64,000 bases of DNA from Microbacterium hydrocarbonoxydans (GCF_023715885.1 NZ_JAMBOY010000007.1:1-64000); one strand, 5' to 3'; positions 7,631 to 16,090 are shown, counted from the first letter of the stretch. The notes: generated from the sequence alone by a model not told the origin. Program-made: numbers and translations.

Positions 7631-8667
7631 GCGCTGCCCACGAGATCCTGCCCACGTCGATCGTCGGCAGCCTTCCCAAGCCGTCGTGGCTCGCAGAGCC
7701 CGAGACCCTCTGGTCGCCCTGGAAGCTCGAGGGCGACGCGCTCGCCGAAGGGAAGCAGGATGCTCTGCGCAGTGCCGTGCTGGAGCAGTCCCGCCGCGGC
7801 ATCGACATCATCAGCGACGGCGAGCAGACCCGCCAGCATTTCGTGACGACGTTCATCGAGCACCTCAGCGGCGTGGACTTCGACCGGCGCGAGACGGTGC
7901 GGATCCGCGACCGGTATGACGCGAGCGTGCCGACCGTCGTCGGTGCGGTGAGCCGCGAGAAGCCGGTGTTCGTCGACGACGCGCGGTTCCTCCGCGCGCA
8001 GACCGATCAGCCCATCAAGTGGGCGCTGCCCGGGCCGATGACGATGATCGACACGCTGGCCGACCGGCACTACCGCAGCCGCGAGAAGCTCGCGTGGGAG
8101 TTCGCGACCATCCTCAATCAGGAGGCGCGCGAGCTGGAGGCAGCCGGGGTCGACATCATCCAGTTCGATGAGCCCGCGTTCAACGTCTTCTTCGACGAGC
8201 TGAAGGACTGGGGAGTCGCGGCGCTGGAGCGCGCGGCGGAGGGGCTGCGCGCCGAGACCGTCGTGCATATCTGCTACGGCTACGGGATCAAGGCGAACAC
8301 CGACTGGAAGGCCACGCTCGGACCGGAGTGGCGTCAGTACGAGGAGTCGTTCCCGCTGCTGCAGAAGTCGATCATCGACACGGTCTCCTTGGAGCGGGCG
8401 CACTCGCACGTGCCCCTCGACCTCATCGAGCTCATCCGAGGGAAGAATGTCATGCTCGGCGCGATCGACGTCGCGAGCGACAGCGTCGAGACGCCGGAGC
8501 AGGTCGCCGACGTGCTGCGCGAGGCGCTCGCCTACGTGGATTCCGACAAGCTCGTGCCGAGCACGAACTGCGGCATGGCGCCGCTGCCGCGAGCGGCGGC
8601 CCTCGGCAAGCTCAGCGCGCTCAGCGCGGGCGCGGCGCTCCTGCGTGACGAGCTCGCCGCATCCTGA
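7627..8667 (+). CDS. mesD: MesD, folate-independent core methionine synthase
   Basis: Core methionine synthase of 346 residues, homologous to the C-terminal catalytic barrel of MetE but lacking the N-terminal folate-binding half. It methylates homocysteine to methionine. The zinc/thiolate ligands expected from MetE are present: H214 and C216 in VHICYG, E256 in VSLERAHS, and C315 in TNCGMAPLP. The opening motif TSIVGSLPKPSWL is typical. The GTG start at 7627 overlaps the mesX stop as GTGA; an upstream in-frame ATG lies inside mesX and is not used. The mesX-mesD pair strongly identifies the MesD rather than the MesA, MesB or MesC class. Confidence 0.9.
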   Translation: MSAAHEILPTSIVGSLPKPSWLAEPETLWSPWKLEGDALAEGKQDALRSAVLEQSRRGIDIISDGEQTRQHFVTTFIEHLSGVDFDRRETVRIRDRYDASVPTVVGAVSREKPVFVDDARFLRAQTDQPIKWALPGPMTMIDTLADRHYRSREKLAWEFATILNQEARELEAAGVDIIQFDEPAFNVFFDELKDWGVAALERAAEGLRAETVVHICYGYGIKANTDWKATLGPEWRQYEESFPLLQKSIIDTVSLERAHSHVPLDLIELIRGKNVMLGAIDVASDSVETPEQVADVLREALAYVDSDKLVPSTNCGMAPLPRAAALGKLSALSAGAALLRDELAAS

Positions 8668-8698
8668 TCGAACCCGGCTGTCGGTCCGATACACGCAG

Positions 8699-8757
8699 GC
8701 AGGGCCGGAATCGGGCTTCCTGCCCTGCATCGGGAATCGCGACCTGCAGGTCGGTCG
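8699..8757. repeat. Extragenic palindromic element, copy 1, with terminator-like stem
   Basis: The 99-nt convergent spacer after mesD contains the 7-bp inverted repeat GCAGGGC / GCCCTGC (8699-8705, 8722-8728), probably a terminator, and a perfect 14-bp palindrome CGACCTGCAGGTCG (8740-8753). The outer words GCAGGGCCGGA and TGCAGGTCGGTCG recur 46 nt apart at 13662-13720, so this appears to be one member of a small dispersed repeat family. Confidence 0.55.
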
Positions 8758-8766
8758 AGGATGCCG

Positions 8767-9699
8767 TCAGTCGAGCAGGGTCGTGATCGCGGGGTCGCGG
8801 CGGGCGACCTCGGCGGCCGTGGCGACGATGACCTGGCGCATCGCGGCGACCGCGACCGCCGGGGTGACGTCGGCGCGGTGCGCGAGGCTCACGGTGCGCC
8901 GCATCATCGGGTGGGTCAGGCGCACCGACCGCAGCGCCGGCTGATCGAGCAGCACCATCGCCGGCACGACCGCCACGCCCACTCCGCGTTCGACGAAGCG
9001 GAGCAGGGCATCCATCTCCGCACCCTCGAGCACGTAGGTCGGCGTGAGTCCGGCCGAACGGAACGCCGCATCGGTCGTCGCGCGCAGCTCGTAGGTCTCG
9101 TCGAGGGCGATGAGCGGCAGCGTCGCGAGGTGCTCGAGTCCGATCGCGGGCGTCACGGCGACCGGAGGCTGAGAGGCCGCGGAGACGACGACCAGCTCCT
9201 CGGTGAGCAGCGGCATCCGACTCAGACTGAAGCCCGAGGGCGGCGGCCCCTCCGACTCGGTGATCAGGGCGATGTCGACGGCGCCGACCGCGAGCTGTTC
9301 GACGAGCAGCCGCGATCCGCTCTCGTCGAGGTGCAGGTCGACGCCGGGGTGGGCGGCGTGGAACGCGCTGATCGCCTCGGCGACGAGGCTGATGCAGAGG
9401 GTGGGCGGCGCGCCGAGCCGCACCCGTCCGCGTCGGAGCCCGGCGAGCTCGCCCATCTCCTCGCGGATCGCCTCGGCCTCCGACAGCATCCGCTGCGCGC
9501 GGGGGAGCAGCGCCTCACCCGCCGAGGTGAGGGCGATGTGGCCCCGCGCCCGGTGGAACAGCTCGGCGCCGAGCTCGCGTTCGAGCGTCGAGATCTGTCG
9601 GCTCAGTGACGGCTGCGCGAGGTGGAGGTGCTCGGAGGCGCGCGTGAAGTGACCGAGACGGGCGACCTCGACGAAACCTCGGAGCTGCTCCAAGTTCAT
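8767..9699 (-). CDS. LysR-type transcriptional regulator, divergent from the flavoprotein gene
   Basis: Regulator of 310 residues with a canonical LysR helix-turn-helix at residues 3-60 (LEQLRGFVEVARLGHFTRAS, then HLAQPSLSRQISTLERELG) and an effector domain from about 90. It resembles the CynR/CbbR-like group. It diverges from the flavoprotein gene at 9771 and probably controls it. The ATG at 9699 lies 6 nt after a minus-strand TAGACT, so the transcript is probably leaderless. The effector is unknown. Confidence 0.9.
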   Translation of the reverse strand: MNLEQLRGFVEVARLGHFTRASEHLHLAQPSLSRQISTLERELGAELFHRARGHIALTSAGEALLPRAQRMLSEAEAIREEMGELAGLRRGRVRLGAPPTLCISLVAEAISAFHAAHPGVDLHLDESGSRLLVEQLAVGAVDIALITESEGPPPSGFSLSRMPLLTEELVVVSAASQPPVAVTPAIGLEHLATLPLIALDETYELRATTDAAFRSAGLTPTYVLEGAEMDALLRFVERGVGVAVVPAMVLLDQPALRSVRLTHPMMRRTVSLAHRADVTPAVAVAAMRQVIVATAAEVARRDPAITTLLD

Positions 9700-9705
9700 T
9701 CCCGC

Positions 9706-9763
9706 AGTCTATCGAAAGCAGTGAAACTATGCATTGGACGGTATGAGGGTCGCCTCCTAGCGT
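9706..9763. promoter_or_regulatory. Divergent leaderless promoters, LysR gene and flavoprotein gene
   Basis: Minus strand: TAGACT (9706-9711) ends 6 nt before the LysR ATG. Plus strand: TTGGAC (9734-9739), an 18-nt spacer and TAGCGT (9758-9763) end 7 nt before ATG 9771. Transcription would start at or next to each start codon. Confidence 0.65.
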
Positions 9764-9770
9764 GGATCCC

Positions 9771-11501
9771 ATGGGTACACGCGAACGGCAGATCTCCACC
9801 ACGGTCCTCGTCATCGGGACGGGCGGATCCGGGTTGCGCGCCGCGATCGAGGTGGCCGAGCACGGTATCGACGTCCTCGCCGTCGGCAAGCGCCCCCGAC
9901 AGGATGCGCACACCTCGCTCGCGGCCGGCGGCATCAACGCCGCCCTCGGCACCATGGACGCCGACGACACCTGGCAGCAGCACGCCGCCGACACGATCAA
10001 GGAGAGCTATCTGCTCGCCAACCCGCACACGGTCGAGATCGTGACGCAGGGCGCCGAGCGCGGCATCCGTGATCTCGAACGCTGGGGAATGGACTTCGCC
10101 CGGGAAGACGACGGCCGCATCTCGCAGCGGTTCTTCGGCGCGCACACCTTCCGCCGCACCGCCTTCGCGGGTGACTACACGGGCCTCGAGATCCAGCGCA
10201 CTCTCGTCGCGAAGGCCGAGCAGCTGGACGTGCCGATCCTCGACAACGTCTACATCACGCGGCTCCTCGTCCGAGACAACGTCGTCTTCGGTGCGTACGG
10301 TTTCGACCAGGCCGACGGCACGCGCTACCTCATCCATGCCGATGCCGTGATCCTCGCCGCGGGCGGCCACAACCGCATCTGGCGACGCACCTCTTCTCGT
10401 CGCGACGAGAACACCGGCGACTCGTTCCGCCTCGCGGTCGAGGCCGGCGCGCGGCTGCGCGACCCCGAGCTCGTGCAGTTCCACCCCTCGGGGATCATCG
10501 AGCCCGAGAACGCCGCGGGCACCCTCATCTCCGAAGCCGCTCGCGGCGAAGGCGGCATCCTGCGCAACGCGCTCGGCGAGCGGTTCATGGAGAAGTACGA
10601 CCCCGAGCGGATGGAGCTGTCGACCCGCGACCGCGTCGCGCTCGCTGCTTACACCGAGATCGCGGAGGGGCGCGGCACCGAGAACGGCGGCGTCTGGCTC
10701 GACGTCTCGCACCTGCCGCGCGAGACGATCATGACGCGCTTGCCCCGCGTCTACCAGACGATGATGGAACTGCAGATGCTCGACATCACCGCCGAGCCGA
10801 TAGAGATCGCGCCCACGGCGCACTACTCGATGGGCGGCGTGTGGGTGCGCCCGGAAGACCACCAGACCGACGTCGACGGTCTCTACGCGATCGGCGAGGC
10901 GTCGAGCGGACTGCACGGCGCCAACCGCCTCGGCGGCAACTCGCTCATCGAGCTGCTCGTGTACGGGCGCATCGTCGGCCAGGCCGCGATGGCGCACGCG
11001 GCCGGTCTCGACGCGCAGAAGCGGTCGGCGGATGCCGTGGCGCAGGCCCGCGCCGAGATCGACGACCTGCTTGCCGCCGACGGCCACGAGAACGTCCGCG
11101 CCCTGCAGCGCGCGATCCGCAACACCATGACGGAGCACGCGGGTGTGGTGCGGTCGGAGGACGGGCTGCGTGCCGGCCTCGCGGACCTCGACATGATCGA
11201 GGGGCGGATGGAGGACATCGGCATCCACCCCGACATCGCCGGGTTCCAGGATCTCGCGCACGCGTTCGACCTCAAGGCGTCGGCGATCGCGGCGAGGGCC
11301 ACACTGGAGGCGGCGCTGGAGCGTCGGGAGACCCGCGGATGCCACAACCGCAGCGACTACCCCGACACCGATCCGACGCTGCAGGTGAACCTGGTGTGGA
11401 GCCCGGCCGCGGGCGTGACGCACGAGCTGATCCCGCCGATCCCCGACGAGATCGCGGAGCTCATGCGCGACGTCGACACGACAGGAAAGCTCGTCGAGTA
11501 G
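9771..11501 (+). CDS. Fumarate reductase/succinate dehydrogenase-type flavoprotein
   Basis: FAD enzyme of 576 residues with the architecture of the SdhA/FrdA/L-aspartate oxidase family. The N-terminal Rossmann motif VLVIGTGGSGLRAAIE binds FAD; the dicarboxylate-site residues are present in LVQFHPSG, STRDRVA and APTAHYSMGG; the capping loop HGANRLGGNSLIELLVYG near residue 390 is intact. It is therefore expected to oxidise or reduce a dicarboxylate or similar substrate. No iron-sulfur or membrane subunit lies nearby, so it is not part of a visible Sdh complex and may use another acceptor. Start: ATG 9771 behind a leaderless promoter; a GTG at 9762 is part of the -10 box. The divergent LysR gene is the likely regulator. 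Confidence 0.85.
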   Translation: MGTRERQISTTVLVIGTGGSGLRAAIEVAEHGIDVLAVGKRPRQDAHTSLAAGGINAALGTMDADDTWQQHAADTIKESYLLANPHTVEIVTQGAERGIRDLERWGMDFAREDDGRISQRFFGAHTFRRTAFAGDYTGLEIQRTLVAKAEQLDVPILDNVYITRLLVRDNVVFGAYGFDQADGTRYLIHADAVILAAGGHNRIWRRTSSRRDENTGDSFRLAVEAGARLRDPELVQFHPSGIIEPENAAGTLISEAARGEGGILRNALGERFMEKYDPERMELSTRDRVALAAYTEIAEGRGTENGGVWLDVSHLPRETIMTRLPRVYQTMMELQMLDITAEPIEIAPTAHYSMGGVWVRPEDHQTDVDGLYAIGEASSGLHGANRLGGNSLIELLVYGRIVGQAAMAHAAGLDAQKRSADAVAQARAEIDDLLAADGHENVRALQRAIRNTMTEHAGVVRSEDGLRAGLADLDMIEGRMEDIGIHPDIAGFQDLAHAFDLKASAIAARATLEAALERRETRGCHNRSDYPDTDPTLQVNLVWSPAAGVTHELIPPIPDEIAELMRDVDTTGKLVE

Positions 11502-11529
11502 CTCCCCGCACTCGTTCCGGCCGCAGTCC

Positions 11530-11558
11530 GTGCCGTCTCCGCGCCCTCGGGGCGGCAC
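11530..11558. terminator. Hairpin between the flavoprotein and the acidic protein gene
   Basis: GTGCCG (11530-11535) pairs with CGGCAC (11553-11558) and encloses an inner GCCC/GGGC stem. It sits between convergent genes and is a plausible bidirectional terminator without a U-run. Confidence 0.5.
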
Positions 11559-11603
11559 GATCCGCGACCGGGACGCGGGCGTCGGGGTGGGGTAGGAGCC
11601 GCC

Positions 11604-11972
11604 TCAGTCGCCCTGGTCCGTCTGCGGACCGTCGATGACCCCGATCCCGACCGCCTGATGGTCGGGCTCGGGGTCGTCGCGCTTCGGGGCCTTCGGCTCC
11701 TCACCGGGGGACTTCTCGGTGCTGGGCTCCTCGAGCTCCTCGGTGCTCGGCACCTCTTCGGGGTCTGCGTCCTCGGGAGACTCCGCCTGCTCGGGAGTCT
11801 CTGCCTGGCCGTCGGTCGCGTTCTCGTCTCCTGCGCCCTGAGTCGGAGTCTCGACCGAGGGGCCGGTCGCGGTGAACTCGCCCGGGACGTCGGACGACGG
11901 AGTCGGGGTGGGAGCCTGCGCCTCGGGGGTGAGGTCGGAGGCCGGGTCCTGGTCGGGTGTGGTGTCGCTCAT
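11604..11972 (-). CDS. Small acidic Pro/Thr/Glu-rich disordered protein
   Basis: Protein of 122 residues with no recognised domain. It is very rich in Glu, Asp, Pro, Thr and Ser (for example TPEQAESPEDADPEEVPSTE) and has no signal peptide or membrane helix, so it is likely intrinsically disordered. Glu-Pro-Ser-Thr stretches repeat loosely along residues 50-105. The ATG at 11972 is preceded by AAAGGG with 6 nt spacing; upstream in-frame codons are arginine-rich and look non-coding. Coding is supported by the compositional break at this start and by the flanking regulatory spacers. Function unknown. Confidence 0.6.
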   Translation of the reverse strand: MSDTTPDQDPASDLTPEAQAPTPTPSSDVPGEFTATGPSVETPTQGAGDENATDGQAETPEQAESPEDADPEEVPSTEELEEPSTEKSPGEEPKAPKRDDPEPDHQAVGIGVIDGPQTDQGD

Positions 11973-12037
11973 GATCAGCCCTTTCGCGTGGGTGGACGGG
12001 TTCAGGATGCCGCGGGCTCGCCGCCGCGGGAAGGGGC

Positions 12038-12069
12038 TTGACGATCGCATCCGCTCGACGACGTACGCT
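12038..12069 (+). promoter_or_regulatory. Leaderless promoter of the serine dehydratase gene
   Basis: TTGACG (12038-12043) and TACGCT (12064-12069) are separated by 20 nt, longer than usual. The -10 box ends 6 nt before the GTG at 12076, so transcription would start at the start codon. Confidence 0.5.
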
Positions 12070-12075
12070 GGATGA

Positions 12076-13572
12076 GTGACAGCGTACGTCTCGGCCTTCG
12101 ACCTCTTCTCCATCGGAGTGGGACCCTCGAGCTCCCATACGGTCGGGCCGATGAGAGCTGCGCTGGAGTTCGCCAGGCGGCTCACGGCGACAGGCGCGAT
12201 CGATCGCGTCTCGCGCGTCGGCTGCACCCTGTTCGGCTCGCTCGGCGCGACCGGCATCGGGCACGGCACTCCGGATGCCGTCGTCGCCGGACTTCGCGGT
12301 CTCGAACCCGAGACCTGCGATCCGGCCGCCGTGCGTTCGGCCTGGACGGACTTTCCCGCAGGAGGACACCTGCTGCTCGACGGCTCGCACGAGGTGGCAT
12401 TCACCAAGGACGACATCGTTTTCGCTCCGCGCACGCGGCTGCCCGGTCATCCGAACGCGATGACGATCACCGCGTGGGATGCCGAGGGCACGGTCGTGGC
12501 GGAGGAGACCTATTACTCGGTCGGCGGCGGCTTCATTCGCCGTGACGGGGAGGAGGCGAAGCTCGCCACGGCCCCGCTGCCGTATTCGTACGCCGACGCG
12601 GCATCGCTGCTGGCGCTGTGCGACGAGCACGGTCTCTCGATCGCCGAGGTCGCTCGACTCAACGAGACGGCGGTGCGCAGCGAGGAGGAGGTCGCCGCCG
12701 GTCTCGACGCCATCTGGGACGCGATGTCGGGCTGCGTCGACGCGGGGCTGCACAGCGACGGCATCCTGCCCGGCATCCTCAAGGTCAAGCGCCGGGCGAG
12801 CCTGATCCGGGAACAGCTCGAAGAGGTGGAGGCCGACGGGCACCGCGAGCTCCCCGGCGAGTGGCTCGGTGCGTTCGCGCTCGCGGTGAACGAGGAGAAC
12901 GCGGCCGGCGGACGCGTGGTCACGGCACCGACGAACGGCGCGGCCGGCATCCTCCCCGCCGTTGCGATGTACTGGTGGCGGTTCCTCGCCGACTCGGGCC
13001 TCGGCGCGGGCAATGCCGTCACGCCGTACGGCGAACTCGTCGGCAGCGCCCTGCTCGGCTTCGGCGCGGAGGCGTCGCTCGTCGCGGTCGGAGCGATCGA
13101 GGACCCCGACGCGGTCGCCGAGGCGAATCGTCGCCGGGGCATCCGTCGATTCCTGCTCACCGCGACCGCGCTGGGCTCGCTGTTCAAGGCCAACGCGTCG
13201 ATCTCGGGAGCCGAGGGCGGGTGCCAGGCCGAGGTCGGGTCGGCGTGCGCGATGGCCGCCGGTGGGCTCACGGCCGTCATGGGCGGCACGAACCGGCAGA
13301 TCGAGAATGCCGCGGAGATCGCGATGGAGCACCACCTCGGACTCACGTGCGACCCGATCGCCGGTCTCGTGCAGATCCCGTGCATCGAGCGCAACGCGAT
13401 CGCCGCCTCGACGGCCGTGACGGCCGCTCGGCTCGCTCTGCGCGGCGACGGCAGCCACTACGTGTCGCTGGATGCGGTCGTCGAGACCATGCGCCAGACC
13501 GGCATGGACATGTCGACGAAGTACAAGGAGACGAGCGAAGGCGGCCTCGCGGTCAACGTCATCGAGTGCTGA
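12076..13572 (+). CDS. sdaA: L-serine dehydratase (single-chain, iron-sulfur)
   Basis: Cytoplasmic enzyme of 498 residues that deaminates L-serine to pyruvate and ammonia using a [4Fe-4S] cluster. The N-terminal beta domain begins SAFDLFSIGVGPSSSHTVGP, the family hallmark; the alpha domain contains TAPTNGAAGILPAV, then SGAEGGCQAEVGSACAMAAG with cluster cysteines and GLTCDPIAGLVQIPCIERN. Both domains are fused, as usual in actinobacteria, and the length is normal. The GTG at 12076 follows a leaderless promoter, and there is no Shine-Dalgarno. It is not visibly part of an operon. Confidence 0.95.
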   Translation: MTAYVSAFDLFSIGVGPSSSHTVGPMRAALEFARRLTATGAIDRVSRVGCTLFGSLGATGIGHGTPDAVVAGLRGLEPETCDPAAVRSAWTDFPAGGHLLLDGSHEVAFTKDDIVFAPRTRLPGHPNAMTITAWDAEGTVVAEETYYSVGGGFIRRDGEEAKLATAPLPYSYADAASLLALCDEHGLSIAEVARLNETAVRSEEEVAAGLDAIWDAMSGCVDAGLHSDGILPGILKVKRRASLIREQLEEVEADGHRELPGEWLGAFALAVNEENAAGGRVVTAPTNGAAGILPAVAMYWWRFLADSGLGAGNAVTPYGELVGSALLGFGAEASLVAVGAIEDPDAVAEANRRRGIRRFLLTATALGSLFKANASISGAEGGCQAEVGSACAMAAGGLTAVMGGTNRQIENAAEIAMEHHLGLTCDPIAGLVQIPCIERNAIAASTAVTAARLALRGDGSHYVSLDAVVETMRQTGMDMSTKYKETSEGGLAVNVIEC

Positions 13573-13598
13573 GCGGGGCGCGTGCGCTACCGGCCGAT

Positions 13599-13720
13599 CC
13601 GACCTGCATACCCGGCGGCCCTGCCCGCCCGCGTGCCGATCTGCATGTCGAAAACCCGGATGCAGGGCCGGATGGGCCGATCCCGGCATGCAGGTGGGCG
13701 GACGGCGTGCAGGTCGGTCG
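13599..13720. repeat. Extragenic palindromic element, copy 2
   Basis: The 200-nt spacer after the serine dehydratase gene has no gene. It is bounded by the inverted repeat CCGACCTGCA / TGCAGGTCGG (13599-13608, 13708-13717) and contains an inner CTGCAT / ATGCAG pair. Positions 13662-13720 share both ends with the element at 8699-8757 at identical spacing. Confidence 0.5.
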
Positions 13721-13759
13721 GCGGCGGGGACGGAGGATGCCGATGTCCGCGGCCGCACG

Positions 13760-13765
13760 TAGCGT
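13760..13765 (+). promoter_or_regulatory. Leaderless -10 box of the AAA ATPase gene
   Basis: TAGCGT ends 7 nt before ATG 13773. No convincing -35 box is visible. The same hexamer precedes several other genes in this window. Confidence 0.5.
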
Positions 13766-13772
13766 CGGAGGC

Positions 13773-14528
13773 ATGGAGTCGATCTGGGAGCCGGGGAGCA
13801 GGCGCAGGCGCGAGCAGCCGATCGTGGCGGTGCGGCCGAACGAGTTCGCGCCCGATCCCGACGGTCGCTGGCCCACGAGCATCCCCGCCGTCGCCCAGGT
13901 GCTGCGCGAGGGAATCGATCTCGATCCCGGAGTGACCTTCCTCGTGGGGGAGAACGGCAGCGGCAAGTCGACGATCGTCGAAGGCGTGGCGGTCGCCTAC
14001 GGTCTCTCCCCCGAGGGGGGATCGCGGAATGCCAGGCACACGACCCGGCCGACCGAGTCGCCCCTGTCGGAATGGATCCGGCTCCAGCGAGGAGTCGGGT
14101 CGAACCGCTGGGGCTTCTTCCTGCGCGCCGAGACGATGCACTCGTTCTACACGTATCTCGAAGACAACCCGTCGACCAGGGCGCCCGACGTGCCGTTCCA
14201 CGAGATGAGCCACGGCGAGTCCTTCCTCGCTGTGCTCGAGAGCCGCTTCGACGAGCCGGGCTTCTACTGCCTCGACGAGCCCGAGGCCGCACTGTCGTTC
14301 CAGTCCACGCTCGCACTCATCGCCGTGCTGCAGCGCATCGTCGACGAAGGCGGACAGGTGCTCTGCGCGACGCACTCGCCGGTGCTCGCCGCGCTGCCGG
14401 GGGCGAAGATCCTGGAGGTCGGGGAGTGGGGCATCCGTCCGGCCGAGTGGCAGGATCTCGCTCTCGTGAACCACTGGCGCTCATTCCTGCAGGACCCGCC
14501 CCGCTACCTGCGACACCTCCTGGCCTGA
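13773..14528 (+). CDS. AAA/ABC-type ATPase (YbjD/RecF-like) of unknown target
   Basis: Soluble ATPase of 251 residues. Walker A is GENGSGKST (59-67), a signature-like MSHGES lies near 148, Walker B is FYCLDEPEAAL near 167-177, and the H-loop ATHSPVLAAL near 202. This small single-domain form with DEPE is typical of predicted AAA ATPases related to the SMC/RecF/OLD group. Such proteins are often linked to DNA repair or defence, but nothing here points to a specific role and no partner gene is adjacent. It lies 54 nt before an ABC exporter pair that may be a separate unit. Confidence 0.8.
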   Translation: MESIWEPGSRRRREQPIVAVRPNEFAPDPDGRWPTSIPAVAQVLREGIDLDPGVTFLVGENGSGKSTIVEGVAVAYGLSPEGGSRNARHTTRPTESPLSEWIRLQRGVGSNRWGFFLRAETMHSFYTYLEDNPSTRAPDVPFHEMSHGESFLAVLESRFDEPGFYCLDEPEAALSFQSTLALIAVLQRIVDEGGQVLCATHSPVLAALPGAKILEVGEWGIRPAEWQDLALVNHWRSFLQDPPRYLRHLLA

Positions 14529-14582
14529 ACATCCTCGCGGGGGTCGTTGACCGGGTCATGCTGCCAGGAGCATAGTCATCGC

Positions 14583-15359
14583 ATGACGAGTGAGTCGGCG
14601 GTCGAGGTCACGGGGCTCCACGTGCGCCGGGGCAGGACCGCGGTGTTCGACGGCGTCGACCTGACGATCCCGCGCGGGCAGATCACGGGGCTGCTCGGTC
14701 CGTCCGGATGCGGCAAGACCACGCTCATGCGATCGATCGTGGGAGTCCAGCGCATCAGCTCGGGGACCGTGACCGTGCTGGGCGAACCCGGCGGCTCGCG
14801 AACGCTGCGCCATCGCGTCGCCTACGGCACACAGGGCGGCGCGGTGTACGGCGACCTGACGGTGCGGCAGAACCTGTCGTACCTGGCGCGCGTGCTCGGC
14901 GCGACGAAGACCGACGTCGACCGGGTGCTCGCGGACGTCGGACTCGAGCCGCAGAGCTCGCAGCTCGTCGAGTCGCTGAGCGGCGGACACGCGACCCGCG
15001 TCTCGCTCGCGATGGCACTCATCGGCTCGCCCGATCTCATCGTGCTCGATGAGCCGACGGTCGGACTCGATCCGGTGCTGCGGATGGAGCTGTGGGAGCT
15101 GTTCCGCGGACTCGCCGAGCGCGGCGTGACGATGATCGTGTCGAGTCATGTGATGGACGAGGCGATCCGCTGCGACCGCCTGCTGCTCATGCGGTCGGGG
15201 CGCATCATCGCCGCCACGACGCCGACCGCGCTGCTCCACGACACCGGCACGAGAGACCCCGACGCGGCGTTCCTCGCCCTGATCGAGCGGGACGATCGCG
15301 CGCATGCGGCCACGCGGCATCCGATGACCCGACGCGAGCGAGGGGAGGCCGGGGAATGA
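14583..15359 (+). CDS. ABC exporter ATP-binding protein (drug/DrrA type)
   Basis: ATPase subunit of 258 residues for an ABC exporter. Walker A GPSGCGKT (39-46), Q-loop YGTQGG, signature SLSGGHATR, Walker B LIVLDEPTVGLDP and switch SSHVMDE are all present. The degenerate signature (SGGH rather than SGGQ) is notable but tolerated in this family. ATG 14583 lies 6 nt after CATAGT, so the message may be leaderless. It overlaps the permease by 4 nt (ATGA). The pair probably exports a drug, lipid or other small molecule; the substrate is unknown. Confidence 0.9.
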   Translation: MTSESAVEVTGLHVRRGRTAVFDGVDLTIPRGQITGLLGPSGCGKTTLMRSIVGVQRISSGTVTVLGEPGGSRTLRHRVAYGTQGGAVYGDLTVRQNLSYLARVLGATKTDVDRVLADVGLEPQSSQLVESLSGGHATRVSLAMALIGSPDLIVLDEPTVGLDPVLRMELWELFRGLAERGVTMIVSSHVMDEAIRCDRLLLMRSGRIIAATTPTALLHDTGTRDPDAAFLALIERDDRAHAATRHPMTRRERGEAGE

Positions 15360-16090
15360 ACGCGCGCAGGATGCTGGCGACCGCCGGCCGCGTGCTGGAA
15401 CAGCTGCGGCACGATCCGCGCTCGATCGCCCTCATGCTCGTCGCACCGAGTCTGCTGGTCGGCCTGTTCGCGTGGCTCTTCAGTGACCAGGACGGCGTCT
15501 TCGATCAGTTCGGCGGAGCGATCCTCGCGCTCTTCCCCTTCATCGTGATGTTCCTGATCACGTCCATCACGACCCTGCGGGAACGGCGGTCGGGGACGCT
15601 CGAGCGGCTCATGACGACACCGCTCGACAAGGCCGACTTCATCCTCGGCTACGCGCTCGCCTTCGGACTCATGGCCCTATTGCAGGCGGTCATCACGGTG
15701 TCGTTCGCGGTGGGTGTGTGCGGGCTCGACCTCGACGGCGAGCTGTGGCAGCTGGGCCTCGTCGCGGTCGTCGACGCCCTCCTCGGCACGGCCCTCGGCC
15801 TGCTGGCCAGCGCCTTCGCGCAGACGGAGTTCCAGGCCGTGCAGTTCATGCCGCTGCTGGTGTTCCCGCAGATCATCCTCGGCGGCCTGTTCATGCCGCG
15901 CGATCAGATGCCCGACGTGCTCCATGCGATCTCGGACTGGCTGCCGCTCAGCTACGCGATCGACACCATCAACGCGGTCGCTGCCGGAGACGAGGGGTGG
16001 GACGTTTACCGACCGCTGCTCGTCGTCGTCGCGTTCGGCGTCGGTGCGCTGGCGCTCGCCTCGCTCACCCTGCGCCGCCGCACGCGCTAG
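15356..16090 (+). CDS. ABC-2 type exporter permease
   Basis: Membrane subunit of 244 residues with six predicted helices and the ABC2_membrane motif around LRERRSGTLERLMTTPLDKADFI (residues about 75-96). The late loop FPQIILGGLFMPRDQMPDVL is also characteristic of ABC-2 permeases. It is translationally coupled to the preceding ATPase and forms a half or homodimeric exporter with it. It converges on hrpB with a 25-nt gap that holds no clear terminator. Confidence 0.9.
   Translation: MNARRMLATAGRVLEQLRHDPRSIALMLVAPSLLVGLFAWLFSDQDGVFDQFGGAILALFPFIVMFLITSITTLRERRSGTLERLMTTPLDKADFILGYALAFGLMALLQAVITVSFAVGVCGLDLDGELWQLGLVAVVDALLGTALGLLASAFAQTEFQAVQFMPLLVFPQIILGGLFMPRDQMPDVLHAISDWLPLSYAIDTINAVAAGDEGWDVYRPLLVVVAFGVGALALASLTLRRRTR

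Noticed and set aside
11701..14316. An 871-codon minus-strand open frame
   Set aside because: It runs antisense through the serine dehydratase and ATPase genes and is Arg-rich without any motif.
13773..14528. AAA ATPase as part of an antiphage (OLD/Gabija-like) system
   Set aside because: No nuclease, helicase or toxin partner is adjacent and the protein lacks a TOPRIM domain. It is kept as a plain ATPase of unknown role.
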